Source: Thioclava nitratireducens
GTDB taxonomy: Bacteria; Pseudomonadota; Alphaproteobacteria; Rhodobacterales; Rhodobacteraceae
Direction: 5' to 3'
Assembly (NCBI RefSeq): GCF_001940525.2
Contig: NZ_CP019437.1
Location: forward strand, 3,025,501 to 3,089,500
Length of the DNA stretch: 64,000 nucleotides
Shown here: piece after piece, positions 43,570 to 53,007 of the stretch
Position numbering within the stretch: the first letter of the stretch is position 1
Layout of the letters: each line of letters opens with the position of its first letter
Position numbers and translations under genes: made by a program
Notes under the pieces: generated by a model
Databases searched by the model: none
Seen by the model: only the letters and a program-made list of their open reading frames with translations
What the model was told of the DNA's origin: nothing

Positions 43570-45930
43570 TCACGCGCCGTATGGTACCCAGATATTCTTC
43601 ACCTGCGTCGCGCGGTCGAGGAACAGACGCCCCTGCCCCGCACGGGCTCCCCAGTCGCGTGCGTCGTCGGCTTCGACCCAGGTCTGTTTGAGGTTCCCGG
43701 CGCTTTGCGCCTCGACCATCCGGCAGCCCTCGGCATTGCCGAAATACCACATCGCATCGACGCCATCATGCGCCGCCAGCGTCTTCGCCAGCTCGTCGCG
43801 CGGGCCGGTGACGATGTTGACCACGCCGTCCGGCACGTCCGAGGTATCGAGCACCTGATAGAGATCGGTCGCGGCCAGCGGGTGGGTCTGGCTCGGGACC
43901 AGCACGACCCGGTTGCCCATGGCGATCGCAGGCAGCACCAGCGAAATCGCCCCCAGAAGCGGCTGCGCGGTCGGGGCCACAAGTCCCATCACCCCGATCG
44001 GCTCGTTCATCGCGAGGGTCACGAATTCGGACTTCGTCGCGTGCACCGCGCCGTCGAACTTGTCGGCTTGGGCGGCATACCAGAAGCAACGCTCCACCGC
44101 CGTCTCGACTTCGGCCTCGGCGGCTTTGCGCGAGGCGCCGAAGCTTTCCAGACGGGCGGCGAATTCCGCGCCGCGCGCCGAGAGGTTCTCGCCGATGTAA
44201 TAGAGCACCTGCGCCCGGTTATGGCCCGTGGCCTTGCCCCAGCCCTTCGCCTTATGCGCCGCCTCGGCCGCGTTGCGGATGTCCTTGCGGTTGCCGAGCC
44301 CTGCGAGCCCCACGACCGCCTTGCCACCCTTCACCTGATAGCTGTAACCGCTATCGGGCCGCGCCTGCTTGCCGCCGACATAGAGCTTCGCGGTGCGGTC
44401 GATCTCGCCGCCCTTGATCGTGTCGGCGGGGCCGGTCTCCAGCTCGGCGGGCGTCGTGCCCTTGCCATTGCCGGTGGCCGCCGCCGGGTTGCGCAGATAG
44501 GCACGCATGCCTTCGCGACCGCCCTCGCGACCGAAGCCGCTCTCGCGATAGCCGCCGAAGCCCGCGCCTGCGTCGAAAATGTTGGTCGAGTTGATCCAGA
44601 CGATCCCGGCCTTCACCTGCCCCGCGATGTCGAGGCACAGGTTCACGTTCTCCGACCAGATGCTGGCCGCGAGCCCGTAGCGCGTGTTGTTGGCCAGAGC
44701 GACCGCATCAGACGGCGTGCGGAAGGTGGTGAGCGTGACCACGGGGCCGAAGATTTCTTCGGTGGCGAGAACGCTCGCAGGCTCCACATCCGTAACCAGC
44801 GTCGGCGGGAAGTAGCAGCCCTGCGGGGCAGAGCCTTGGGTCAGCGTTGCCCCCTCGCTTGCGCCCTTCTCGACCAGATCGCGGATGCGCGCGAGCTGCG
44901 AGGGATGCACGATCGCACCGATATCGGTGCTCTTGTCCATCGGATCGCCGGTGCGCAGCGTCTTCATCCGGGCGCGCAGCAGCGTCTCGAACCGTTCGGC
45001 CACCGCCTCGGCCACGAGGATGCGCGAGCCAGCGCAGCAGACCTGACCCTGGTTGAACCAGATTGCGTCCACCACGCCCTCGACGGCGGCGTCCAGATCG
45101 GCATCTTCGAAGACGATGAAAGGGGATTTGCCGCCCAGCTCCAGCGTCAGCGCCTTGCCCGAACCAGCCGTGCGCTCGCGCAGGATGCGGCCCACATCGG
45201 TCGAGCCGGTGAAGGCCAGCTTGTCGATGCCCTCATGGCCGACGATCGCAGCCCCAGTTTCGCCGTCGCCGGTGACAATGTTGATCACGCCCTTCGGGAT
45301 GCCGCATTCCTGCGCGATCTCGGCGAAGGCCAGCGCGGTCAGCGGCGTGTATTCGGCGGGCTTCAGCACGACCGTATTGCCAGCCGCCAGTGCCGGTGCG
45401 ACCTTCCACGCCAGCATCAGAAGCGGGAAGTTCCACGGGATGATCTGGCCGCAGACGCCCTGCGCCGTATGGCCCGGCAGCTCGTCCTCGAGGATCTCCG
45501 CCCAGCCGGCATGGTGATAGAAATGGCGTGCGACCAGCGGGATGTCGATGTCGCGGCTCTCGCGGATCGGCTTGCCGCTGTCGAGTGTCTCGAGCACGGC
45601 GAGCAGGCGCGAATGCTGCTGGATGTGACGGGCGAGCGCGTAGAGGTGCTTCGCGCGCTGATGGCCCGACAGCTTCGCCCAACCGCTTTGCGCCCTGCGC
45701 GCGGCTGAGACGGCGGCATCCACGTCCGACGCCGAACCTTGCGTGACGCGCGCCAGCACCGTGTCGCTTGCCGGATCGCGGACTTCGAACAGATCGCCCG
45801 GCTTGGTCATCGCGCCGTCGATGAAATGGCCGAAGCCGCCCTCATGCTTGGCGAGCCACTTGCGCGCCTGGCTGTCGTCTTCGGGGGCCACGCCGTACTC
45901 CATGGTTTCGAGGATGCTCTGAATGCTCAT
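43570..45930 (-). CDS. Two-domain aldehyde dehydrogenase (ALDH16-like)
   Basis: 786 residues, about 1.6 times normal ALDH length. Residues 30-500 form a complete ALDH domain with IIPWNFPLLMLAWKVAPALAAGNTVVLKPAE, E264 (LELGGKSP) and catalytic C298 (NQGQVC). Residues 510-786 form a second ALDH-like half (YVGGKQARPDSGYSYQV ... NEPIGVMGLVAPTAQPLLGAISLVLPAIAMGNRVVLVPSQ) with no catalytic Cys motif. This layout matches the ALDH16 family. It starts 12 bases after deoC, so it probably oxidises the acetaldehyde produced by deoxyribose-phosphate aldolase. Confidence 0.9.
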   Translation of the reverse strand: MSIQSILETMEYGVAPEDDSQARKWLAKHEGGFGHFIDGAMTKPGDLFEVRDPASDTVLARVTQGSASDVDAAVSAARRAQSGWAKLSGHQRAKHLYALARHIQQHSRLLAVLETLDSGKPIRESRDIDIPLVARHFYHHAGWAEILEDELPGHTAQGVCGQIIPWNFPLLMLAWKVAPALAAGNTVVLKPAEYTPLTALAFAEIAQECGIPKGVINIVTGDGETGAAIVGHEGIDKLAFTGSTDVGRILRERTAGSGKALTLELGGKSPFIVFEDADLDAAVEGVVDAIWFNQGQVCCAGSRILVAEAVAERFETLLRARMKTLRTGDPMDKSTDIGAIVHPSQLARIRDLVEKGASEGATLTQGSAPQGCYFPPTLVTDVEPASVLATEEIFGPVVTLTTFRTPSDAVALANNTRYGLAASIWSENVNLCLDIAGQVKAGIVWINSTNIFDAGAGFGGYRESGFGREGGREGMRAYLRNPAAATGNGKGTTPAELETGPADTIKGGEIDRTAKLYVGGKQARPDSGYSYQVKGGKAVVGLAGLGNRKDIRNAAEAAHKAKGWGKATGHNRAQVLYYIGENLSARGAEFAARLESFGASRKAAEAEVETAVERCFWYAAQADKFDGAVHATKSEFVTLAMNEPIGVMGLVAPTAQPLLGAISLVLPAIAMGNRVVLVPSQTHPLAATDLYQVLDTSDVPDGVVNIVTGPRDELAKTLAAHDGVDAMWYFGNAEGCRMVEAQSAGNLKQTWVEADDARDWGARAGQGRLFLDRATQVKNIWVPYGA

Positions 45931-45942
45931 TTTTGTCTCTCC

Positions 45943-46962
45943 TCAGGCCAGCGCGTGACGGCTGCTATCGGCGTAACGGCCAGTGACGTAGTGCTCCAGC
46001 TGGCGCTCGATATCACCCAGCATCGAGCTTGCGCCGAAGCGGAACAGGTCGGGGTTGAGCCAGTCGCGGCCCAGCTCTTCTTTCATCAGGATCTGCCAGG
46101 CCAGCGCCTCTTTCGCCTGCTTCATCCCGCCTGCGGGTTTGAAGCCGATGCGGTGGCCGGTCGCCATCCCGTAATCGCGCAGCGCACGCAGCATGGTCAG
46201 GCTGACAGGCAGCGTCGCGTTGACGCTTTCCTTGCCGGTGGAGGTCTTGATGAAATCGGCGCCCGCCTGCATCGCCACCATCGAGGCGGAATAGACGTTG
46301 TTGAGCGTCTCCAGCTCGCCGGTGGCCAGGATCGCCTTCATATGGGCGTCACCGCAGGCCTCGCGCATCGCCGCAATCTCGTCATGCAGGCCCTGCCAGT
46401 TCCGGGTCAGCGCCAGTTCGCGGTTGATCACGATGTCAATCTCGGCCGCGCCCTGCGCCACCGCCCAGCGGATTTCCTCGAGCCGCAGATGCAGCGGCAT
46501 CAGACCCGTCGGGAAGCCCGTCGCGACCGAGGCCACGGGAATCCCCGTGCCCTCCAGTGCCTTGACCGCATGCGGCACCATCGTCGGGTAGACGCAGACC
46601 GCGCCCACAGTCAGCTCGCCCGGGCTGAGTCCGAGACCCGCTTCGATATGCGAGGCCAAGGGCTTGCGCGCCTTCGCACAGAGCCGCTTCACCCGGCCTT
46701 CGGTATCGTCGCCCGCAAGCGTCGTCAGGTCGATGCAACGCACCGCGTTGACCAGCCATGCCGCCTGATGCGCCTTCTTCACGCTGCGCCGGGCAGTGAG
46801 CGTCGCACAGCGGCGTTCGGCGGCGGCGCGGTTCACCCGGTGCCCCTCGAACATCCCCACATCGAGCGCCATGCCGGGGTTGCGCACATGCTCCCCCGCC
46901 GCGTTGGCGGTGGGCACCAAAGCCCCTTCCGCCTGCGTCTCGGTTTTCATTTCGGTCTTCAT
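45943..46962 (-). CDS. deoC: Deoxyribose-phosphate aldolase
   Basis: 339 residues, longer than the E. coli enzyme by an N-terminal segment of about 70 residues. Catalytic Schiff-base lysine in DFIKTSTGK, second lysine in GFKPAGGM, and CVYPTMVPHAVKALEGTGIPVASVATGFPTG are diagnostic. It splits 2-deoxyribose-5-phosphate into glyceraldehyde-3-phosphate and acetaldehyde. It lies between the ribokinase-like gene and the aldehyde dehydrogenase, giving a consistent catabolic order. Confidence 0.95.
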   Translation of the reverse strand: MKTEMKTETQAEGALVPTANAAGEHVRNPGMALDVGMFEGHRVNRAAAERRCATLTARRSVKKAHQAAWLVNAVRCIDLTTLAGDDTEGRVKRLCAKARKPLASHIEAGLGLSPGELTVGAVCVYPTMVPHAVKALEGTGIPVASVATGFPTGLMPLHLRLEEIRWAVAQGAAEIDIVINRELALTRNWQGLHDEIAAMREACGDAHMKAILATGELETLNNVYSASMVAMQAGADFIKTSTGKESVNATLPVSLTMLRALRDYGMATGHRIGFKPAGGMKQAKEALAWQILMKEELGRDWLNPDLFRFGASSMLGDIERQLEHYVTGRYADSSRHALA

Positions 46963-47053
46963 TGCGTGTCTCCTAAATCGGGACTCGTCACAGCCTCGCC
47001 ATCACGTCCGGGGACATCTCCGGGGCGCGCGATCGGGACAAGATCAGCATACT

Positions 47054-47986
47054 TCAGCCGAGCCCATGCTCGGAAAGAAAGTCGTCGAATTCGGCGGGCG
47101 TCGCGTAGCTGATTTGCGTACCGCGACGGGTGATCGAGAGGGCTGCATAACGCGCGGCCCGGGTCAGCGCCGCGGTGGGCTCCATCCCTTGTCCGAGGAA
47201 ATGCGCGAAACTGCCGATGAAGGCGTCGCCTGCGCCGGTCGTGTCCACGGGGGTCACGGAGACGGGCGCGATCTCTTCGACGGTGTCCGCCGTGATCCGA
47301 CGCGCACCGCGACCGCCGAGCGTCACGACGACGTTGTGGATGCCGCGCTCGATCAGGCTGCGCGCGGCGGCGATCACTTCATCCTCGGTGCCTGTCGGCA
47401 GCCCCGAGAGCATTGCCAGCTCGCTCTCGTTCGGACAGAACCAATCGAGCCCGTCGAGCCGCTCGATATCCAGGTCGGGATGCGCGGGCGCCGGATTGAG
47501 GATCGTCGTCACGCCTTCGCGCGCCCCGAAGGCCACGGTGTGATAGACCGTCTCCAGATCGACCTCGAGCTGCATCAGGATCGCGGAGGCGGCGCGCAGC
47601 GTCTCGGCTGCCGCATCGACGTCAGCCGGGGCGAGCGCCGCGTTGGCGCCTTTCACGATGAGGATCGCGTTCTCGCCATCGCGCTCGACGAAGATCGGCG
47701 CCACTCCCGACGCTGCCCCTTCCACCGTCCGCACATGGGTCGTGTCGATCCCGTTCGCTTCCAAATTGGCACGGACCTGCGGGCCGAAGCCGTCATCGCC
47801 AACGCAAGTGACCATCGCCACATCCGAGCCCAGCCGCGCGGCGGCCACCGCCTGGTTCGCGCCCTTGCCCCCGAAGCCCATCACGAAATCGGGGGCCTCC
47901 AAGGTTTCGCCGCGACCCGGCATCCGGTCGATATAGGTCACCAGATCCATCATGTTCGAGCCGACGACGGCAATCTTCTCAGGCAT
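47054..47986 (-). CDS. rbsK: Ribokinase-family (PfkB) sugar kinase, ribokinase or deoxyribokinase
   Basis: 310 residues: N-terminal substrate site VVGSNMMDLVTYIDRMPGRGETLEAPDFVMGFGGKGANQAVAAARLG, C-terminal PfkB signature DTTGAGDAFIGSFAHFLG (around residues 245-262). The family phosphorylates ribose at O5. The context with deoC and a DeoR-type regulator favours 2-deoxyribose as substrate (a DeoK role), but sequence by eye cannot decide. A palindrome resembling a DeoR operator lies 46-63 bases upstream. Confidence 0.85.
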   Translation of the reverse strand: MPEKIAVVGSNMMDLVTYIDRMPGRGETLEAPDFVMGFGGKGANQAVAAARLGSDVAMVTCVGDDGFGPQVRANLEANGIDTTHVRTVEGAASGVAPIFVERDGENAILIVKGANAALAPADVDAAAETLRAASAILMQLEVDLETVYHTVAFGAREGVTTILNPAPAHPDLDIERLDGLDWFCPNESELAMLSGLPTGTEDEVIAAARSLIERGIHNVVVTLGGRGARRITADTVEEIAPVSVTPVDTTGAGDAFIGSFAHFLGQGMEPTAALTRAARYAALSITRRGTQISYATPAEFDDFLSEHGLG

Positions 47987-48031
47987 TCTCTTTCTCCGTC
48001 AGTTCGAAAATTCTCGCGGCTCCGCCCGATA

Positions 48032-48049
48032 ATGTTACGATCGCAACAT
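48032..48049. promoter_or_regulatory. DeoR-like operator upstream of rbsK-deoC-ALDH
   Basis: ATGTTACGATCGCAACAT is an 18-bp palindrome with one mismatched pair. It has the same TGTT...AACA ends and 16-bp core length as the E. coli deo operator TGTTAGAATTCTAACA. It lies between the deoR stop and the rbsK start. Confidence 0.6.
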
Positions 48050-48085
48050 AACTCGGACCTTCTCGCGCGACGCAGCGAGTGTCAA

Positions 48086-48820
48086 CTACAACGTGAAGCT
48101 CATCCCGGCGAGAAGCCCGGCCTCGGTCACAACGCCCGAAATCTCGTCGAGCGTCGCAAAAACGACCGGCTTGCGCTGGCCGATCTTGCTGGCGTCCACC
48201 ACCACAAAACACTGTTTCGAAGCCTCGATCGCCGCGCGTTTCAACGGGACTTCGTACTCGTGCGAACAGCTGAGCGCACCGTCAGAACCGACGCCACCAG
48301 CCGAGAGGAACGCCACGTCGATTCCGAGTGGCGCCAATCTCTCCTGCGGATTTCCGGCATGACAGGAGCGTGTGCTCGACTTGATCTCCCCGCCGAGAAA
48401 CTCGACCGGGACACTGCTGCGCCCCTGAAGGATCTCCGCCGTGGTCAGACAATGGGTGATGATTCGCCGCGCTTTGCCCTGCGCCAGGAGCCGCGCGAGA
48501 TGGGGCAACGTGGTGCCGGTATCGAGGAACACGACCGCGCCTTCGGGCACCAGGTCGAGCGCATGGCCCGCCGCCGCGCGCTTGGCGTCGATGGCGCGGT
48601 TCATCTGCGCGTCGAAGTCGTAATGCTCGGTCGTGCGGGTGGTGACGATATAGCCACCCCGGCAGGCAAACCCCGCCTCGGGCTGGGCCGCGTCGCGTCG
48701 CAGCGTCATCTCTGTCACGCCCATCTGCTCGGACAAATCCCGCAAACGCAGGGCGGGCGAGACATCTAGCAAGGCGGTTATCTGGTCGATCCGCTCTTGC
48801 TGGCGGCTGGGTCTGGTCAC
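48086..48820 (-). CDS. deoR: DeoR-family transcriptional regulator
   Basis: 244 residues: N-terminal DeoR HTH (QERIDQITALLDVSPALRLRDLSEQMGVTEMTLRRDAAQ), then a sugar-phosphate-isomerase-like effector domain with VFLDTGTTLPHLARLL and VDASKIGQRKPVVFATLDEI. GTG start at 48820 gives the normal family N-terminus (MTRPSRQQERIDQI). It probably senses deoxyribose- or ribose-5-phosphate and represses the downstream rbsK-deoC-ALDH genes through the palindrome at 48032. Confidence 0.9.
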   Translation of the reverse strand: MTRPSRQQERIDQITALLDVSPALRLRDLSEQMGVTEMTLRRDAAQPEAGFACRGGYIVTTRTTEHYDFDAQMNRAIDAKRAAAGHALDLVPEGAVVFLDTGTTLPHLARLLAQGKARRIITHCLTTAEILQGRSSVPVEFLGGEIKSSTRSCHAGNPQERLAPLGIDVAFLSAGGVGSDGALSCSHEYEVPLKRAAIEASKQCFVVVDASKIGQRKPVVFATLDEISGVVTEAGLLAGMSFTL

Positions 48821-48954
48821 GATTTGGCTTTCAAGATCAGGATTTCGAAACGCGTTCCATAATCTGCAGAGTGTCCGTATCCGACCCCACGAAAGCAAGA
48901 CCTGCGTTCCAGACCGCGCTGCGCCGCTGCGTCACGCCTCGTCAGCCAGTCGCG

Positions 48955-50583
48955 TCACCCGACCGCATTGGCCATGCTCTCGCGCACTGATCGGGCGGTT
49001 GATTGCAGCGTCAGGAAGGCGTCGAACCGCGCCGCGTGCAGACGTTCTATCACACCGCCTGCGGGCGCGAACCGGGTCGCAACCTGCGACATCGCCCCCA
49101 TCGCGGCTTGTAGGTCATCGAACCCGTTCGCCGCGACCGCGCCAAGCATCGCGGCGCCCAGCAGCACCGGTTCTTCGCAGCGCGTGACCACGACATCGCG
49201 CCCCGTTGCATCGGCGATGATCTGACGGGTGACGGGATGCGCACCCGCGCCGCCCGAGATCGAAATCTCCGAGATCGGCGCGCCGTGTTCGGCCTGCACC
49301 TCGATGATCTGGCGCAGGCCATAGGCCAGCCCGCAGACCCCCGCGACATAGAGCGCCACGAGCGAGTCCAGCCCGGTCTCCATCCCCTGCCCCACGATCA
49401 CCGCCCGTGCGTCCGGATCGGCGAAGGGCGCACGGTTGCCCAGGAATTCCGGCACCACGTGCAGCGCCTCGGCAAGCGTCGCGACCTCCGAGGGTGACCC
49501 CACCTTCTCGAGCGCGAGATCAGCGAGAAATTCGGGCACGGATTTGCCCGCGGCCTGCGCCCGGTCTCGTGCCTCCTGGGCGGCCGGATGCAGTTGCACC
49601 AGTTGCGCAATCGCAGCGCCCGCGCCGGATTGGCCGCCCTCGTTGAGCCACATCCCCGGGATCATCGCCGAGAAATACGGCCCCCAGACGCCGGGCACGA
49701 AGGCAGGCTCGCGCGTCGAGGTCATGGTGCAGGAGGACGTGCCGAACACATAGCCCAGACATTGCGCCGGATCGCCCGACCCGCCCTGCGCCGCGACTGT
49801 GCCAATCCCACCGGCATGGGCGTCGATCAGCCCGGCGGCGACCGGCGTTCCGGGCGCCAGGCCCATCTGCGCGGCGGCCTCTTCGGTCAGCCCCGCCCCA
49901 AGCGGCGTGCCCGGATCAACGATCCGCGCGCCGATCCGTTCGAAGCCGCCCTCGGCCAGATCGCCAAGGCCGATCGCATGGAAATACTCCGGGTCCCAGC
50001 GGTTCTCATGGGCGAGATAAGTCCATTTGCAGGTGACCGTGCAGGCGGAGCGCTCCAGCGCGCCGCTCGCCTTCCATGTCAGGAAATCTGCGAGATCGAA
50101 GAAATGAAGCGCCTGCGCATAGATCTCGGGGCGCTCCTCGCGCAGCCACATCAGCTTCGGCGTCTGCATCTCCGGCGAAATACGGCCGCCCACATAGCGC
50201 AGCACCGCGTGGTCGCCCGCATTGATCCGCACCGCCTGATCGCGGGCTCGGTGATCCATCCAGACGATGACATCGCGCTCGGGCGCATCAGGATCGCCCA
50301 CGGGCAACCCGCCCTCCGGGCCGATCACGGCGAGCGAACAGGTCGCGTCGAATCCGATCCCCGCGACATCGCGCGGGTCCGCCCCGGACGCGGCGAGGGC
50401 TCCCGTCACGGCATCGCAGACCGCCTGCCAGATCTGGGCGCTCGATTGTTCGACATGGCCATGATCGTCCTGCCACATCTCCAACGGATGCTTGCCGACA
50501 CCGAGAAGCGTGCCCTCCCGGTCGAAAATCCCGGCACGCGCCGAACCGGTTCCAACATCGACACCGACGAAAAGCTTGCTCAC
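48955..50583 (-). CDS. FGGY-family carbohydrate kinase (ribulokinase-like)
   Basis: 542 residues: N-terminal LFVGVDVGTGSARAGIFD (residues 4-21) and the C-terminal FGGY ATP-binding region (ISISGGAGAHPVTRQIIADATGRDVVVTRCEEPVLLGAAMLGAVAANGF). Closest by feel to the D-ribulokinase/YDR109C-like group, using a pentulose or pentitol. GTG start at 50583 follows GGGGAGGATCAAC. Same strand as deoR, 134 bases upstream of it. A pentose substrate would fit the module. Confidence 0.87.
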   Translation of the reverse strand: MSKLFVGVDVGTGSARAGIFDREGTLLGVGKHPLEMWQDDHGHVEQSSAQIWQAVCDAVTGALAASGADPRDVAGIGFDATCSLAVIGPEGGLPVGDPDAPERDVIVWMDHRARDQAVRINAGDHAVLRYVGGRISPEMQTPKLMWLREERPEIYAQALHFFDLADFLTWKASGALERSACTVTCKWTYLAHENRWDPEYFHAIGLGDLAEGGFERIGARIVDPGTPLGAGLTEEAAAQMGLAPGTPVAAGLIDAHAGGIGTVAAQGGSGDPAQCLGYVFGTSSCTMTSTREPAFVPGVWGPYFSAMIPGMWLNEGGQSGAGAAIAQLVQLHPAAQEARDRAQAAGKSVPEFLADLALEKVGSPSEVATLAEALHVVPEFLGNRAPFADPDARAVIVGQGMETGLDSLVALYVAGVCGLAYGLRQIIEVQAEHGAPISEISISGGAGAHPVTRQIIADATGRDVVVTRCEEPVLLGAAMLGAVAANGFDDLQAAMGAMSQVATRFAPAGGVIERLHAARFDAFLTLQSTARSVRESMANAVG

Positions 50584-50932
50584 GTTGATCCTCCCCAGAC
50601 GCGCATTTTGCCCAATCCTTAACGGTATCGGGCGGGGACTGCCAACCCGAGCCGGGGCAGACGATTCTCGCAGCACAGAGCTGTCACGCCGCCGAACCCC
50701 CGATATCGAGGCCGAAAGGCGTTCCGCTGCGAATAAAAACGCGGTCGCGCGGTTCAGCGTCGCGATGGACCGCGCGTCCACCCCACCACGAGGAAAGGGA
50801 CGCATATCTCACGATCGATCACGTATTTGGAACATTGTCCCCGCGCGCAATAGAACCAGCGAACCGCCAAAGCTTGCCATCGCAAAAATCCTGAACAATT
50901 TGGGACAAAATCCCTAACCAGCGAGGTTACCC
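50584..50932 (+). other. Divergent intergenic region, FGGY kinase / rhodanese
   Basis: 349 bases without a convincing gene. Frames extending the kinase upstream look non-coding. The right half (50800-50930) is AT-richer and should hold the rhodanese promoter; a short GGGA-CAAAA-TCCC repeat lies just before the start. No SqrR-type ATTC-N8-GAAT site was found. Confidence 0.45.
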
Positions 50933-51874
50933 ATGACCCGTCTCGCACGAATTTCCGCAGCCGTCGCCACCGGCGCTGCCCTGTTCGCCGCCAGCGCCGC
51001 GATGGCCAGCGATCTCGGCCCGCTCGTCACCCCGAGCGAGCTGAACGCTGAGATCGACACGCTCGATCCGGTGCTGCTCGACATCCGCACCGGCAGCTAT
51101 GAGAAAGGCCATATCGACGGCGCCGTCTATGCGCCCTATTCGCTCTTCCGTGGCCCGGACAACAACCCCGGCCAGGTGCCGCCGATCGCGAAGCTGCAGG
51201 CGTCCTTCGAGCAGATCGGCCTCGAGCCCGACCGTCCGATCGTGATTATCGCACAGGGCGACACGGACACCGATTTCGGCGCCGCTGCGCGCGTCTACTG
51301 GACGCTGAAGAGCACCGGCTTCACCGAGCTGTCGATCCTGAATGGCGGCACGACCGCCTGGGCCAATGCCGGGCTGCCGATGTCGGACGTTACCGAGAAC
51401 CTGATGCCGACCGATCTCGATCTGACGTGGAATGACCGCTGGACGGCGGAAACCCCGGCCGTGAGCGATGTCGTCAATGGCAAGGGCAAGGCGGTGCTCG
51501 TCGATGCGCGCCCGCCGGCCTTCTTCGAAGGCAAGAAAGCGCACTCCGCCGCCTCGCGTCCCGGCACCCTGCCCGGCGCCGAAAACCTGCCCTATACCAA
51601 GTTCTTCCGCTCCGGCGCGACGGTGATCGACGCGAAAGCCGATGCGGCCGCACTGAAGGAGAAACTGGGCATCAAGGACGGCGAAGAGGTCGTGTCCTTC
51701 TGCAATACCGGGCACTGGGCGGCGACCGACTGGTTCGCCATGTCCGAGCTGGCGGGCATCGACAACGTCAAGCTCTATCCCGGTTCGATGGTGGAATATT
51801 CCCAGACCGACGGTAAGATGGCGAACACGCCCGGCCTGTTGCAGAACCTGCTGAACCAACTCACCGGAGGCTAA
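50933..51874 (+). CDS. Exported two-domain rhodanese-like sulfurtransferase
   Basis: 313 residues: signal peptide (MTRLARISAAVATGAALFAASAAMA) followed by two rhodanese domains. The C-terminal domain has the active-site loop FCNTGHWAATDWF with C257; the N-terminal equivalent (IIAQGDTDTDFG) lacks cysteine and is likely structural. It should handle persulfide or thiosulfate sulfur in the periplasm. It is followed 2 bases later by a YeeE/YedE transporter, so sulfur may be handed from C257 to the membrane channel. AGCGAGG serves as ribosome-binding site. Confidence 0.92.
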   Translation: MTRLARISAAVATGAALFAASAAMASDLGPLVTPSELNAEIDTLDPVLLDIRTGSYEKGHIDGAVYAPYSLFRGPDNNPGQVPPIAKLQASFEQIGLEPDRPIVIIAQGDTDTDFGAAARVYWTLKSTGFTELSILNGGTTAWANAGLPMSDVTENLMPTDLDLTWNDRWTAETPAVSDVVNGKGKAVLVDARPPAFFEGKKAHSAASRPGTLPGAENLPYTKFFRSGATVIDAKADAAALKEKLGIKDGEEVVSFCNTGHWAATDWFAMSELAGIDNVKLYPGSMVEYSQTDGKMANTPGLLQNLLNQLTGG

Positions 51875-51876
51875 GA

Positions 51877-53007
51877 GTGTCCACGGCCATTCTTGAGAAA
51901 CAGGCAGCGTCGGGCGGGATCGCCCGGCGCAGTGCTTTGATCCTCGCCGCTCTCGTCGCCATCGGCGCGCTCGCGCTGTTCGGCGGCGCGCGCTACGGCT
52001 TCATGCTGGCGATCGGCCTCGGCTTCGGCATCGCGCTGGAGGGGCTGCGCTTCGGCTTCGCGGGCCCTTGGCGGGCGATGATCGTGCGCCGCGAACCGGC
52101 GGGCATCCTCGCGCAGCTTCTGGCGATCGGTCTCGTCTCCATCGTCGCGATCCCCGCGATCACCAGCCATCCGGGCGAGCTGACCGGCGCGCAGGCCCCG
52201 ATCGGCTTCGCGATGGTCGGCGGCGCCTTCGTCTTCGGCGCGGCGATGCAGGTTGTGATGGGTTGCGGCTCGGGCACGTTGGTCAATGCGGGCTCTGGCA
52301 ACCCGATCGGGTTGCTCGCGCTCCCGTTCTTCGCGATCGGCAGCTTCTTCGGCGCTTACGGCCTGATCTGGTGGACCAATCTCGGAGCGCTGCCGATCCT
52401 GACCCTGCGCGGCACGAGCGGGCTCGCGGTGACGCTGATCCTGCTGGCGCTGGTAGCCGCCACGGTCTTCTTCCTCGGCAAGCGCGGCTCGCGGAGCCTG
52501 CCGCGGCGCTACGTCATCGCAGCGCTCGTCCTCGCAGCGCTCGCCATCGCGAACCTGCTGGTCGCCGGGCAGCCTTGGGGCGTCGTCTACGGGCTGGGTC
52601 TCTGGGTCGCGAAAGGCGTGAACGGGATGGGCTTCGATCTGACGCAATCGGCCTTCTATGCAGCCCCCGGCTCGATCACCCGCGTGAATGAGAGCCTGCT
52701 GACGGATTACACCTCGCTCACCGATATCGGCCTGATCGCCGGCGCATTCGGTGTGGCGGCATGGCGTCAGGGCGGCTTGTCGCAGAAACTGCCTAGCTAT
52801 CCGGCGCGCGCCTGGGTCGCGACCGTCGTGGCGGGTTTCCTGCTTGGCTATTCCTCGCGTCTGGCCTTCGGGTGCAACGTCGGCGCCTTCTTCTCGGGCA
52901 TCTCGACAGGCAGCCTGCACGGCTGGGTCTGGTTCGCGGCCGCCTTCGCGGGCGCCTATCTCGGCATCTGGCTGCGGCCTCGCCTTGGACTGGAGGCGCG
53001 CGCATGA
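51877..53007 (+). CDS. YeeE/YedE-family sulfur compound transporter (copy 2)
   Basis: 376 residues with about ten transmembrane segments. Conserved cysteine motifs MGCGSGTLVNAGSGN (near residue 128) and FGCNVGAFFSGISTGSLHGW (near 331) mark the YeeE/YedE fold. GTG start, 2 bases after the rhodanese stop, with GGAGG overlapping the end of that gene. Longer than copy 1 at 558 and with different motif details, so not a recent duplicate. Probably imports thiosulfate or a persulfide derivative supplied by the exported rhodanese. Confidence 0.88.
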   Translation: MSTAILEKQAASGGIARRSALILAALVAIGALALFGGARYGFMLAIGLGFGIALEGLRFGFAGPWRAMIVRREPAGILAQLLAIGLVSIVAIPAITSHPGELTGAQAPIGFAMVGGAFVFGAAMQVVMGCGSGTLVNAGSGNPIGLLALPFFAIGSFFGAYGLIWWTNLGALPILTLRGTSGLAVTLILLALVAATVFFLGKRGSRSLPRRYVIAALVLAALAIANLLVAGQPWGVVYGLGLWVAKGVNGMGFDLTQSAFYAAPGSITRVNESLLTDYTSLTDIGLIAGAFGVAAWRQGGLSQKLPSYPARAWVATVVAGFLLGYSSRLAFGCNVGAFFSGISTGSLHGWVWFAAAFAGAYLGIWLRPRLGLEARA

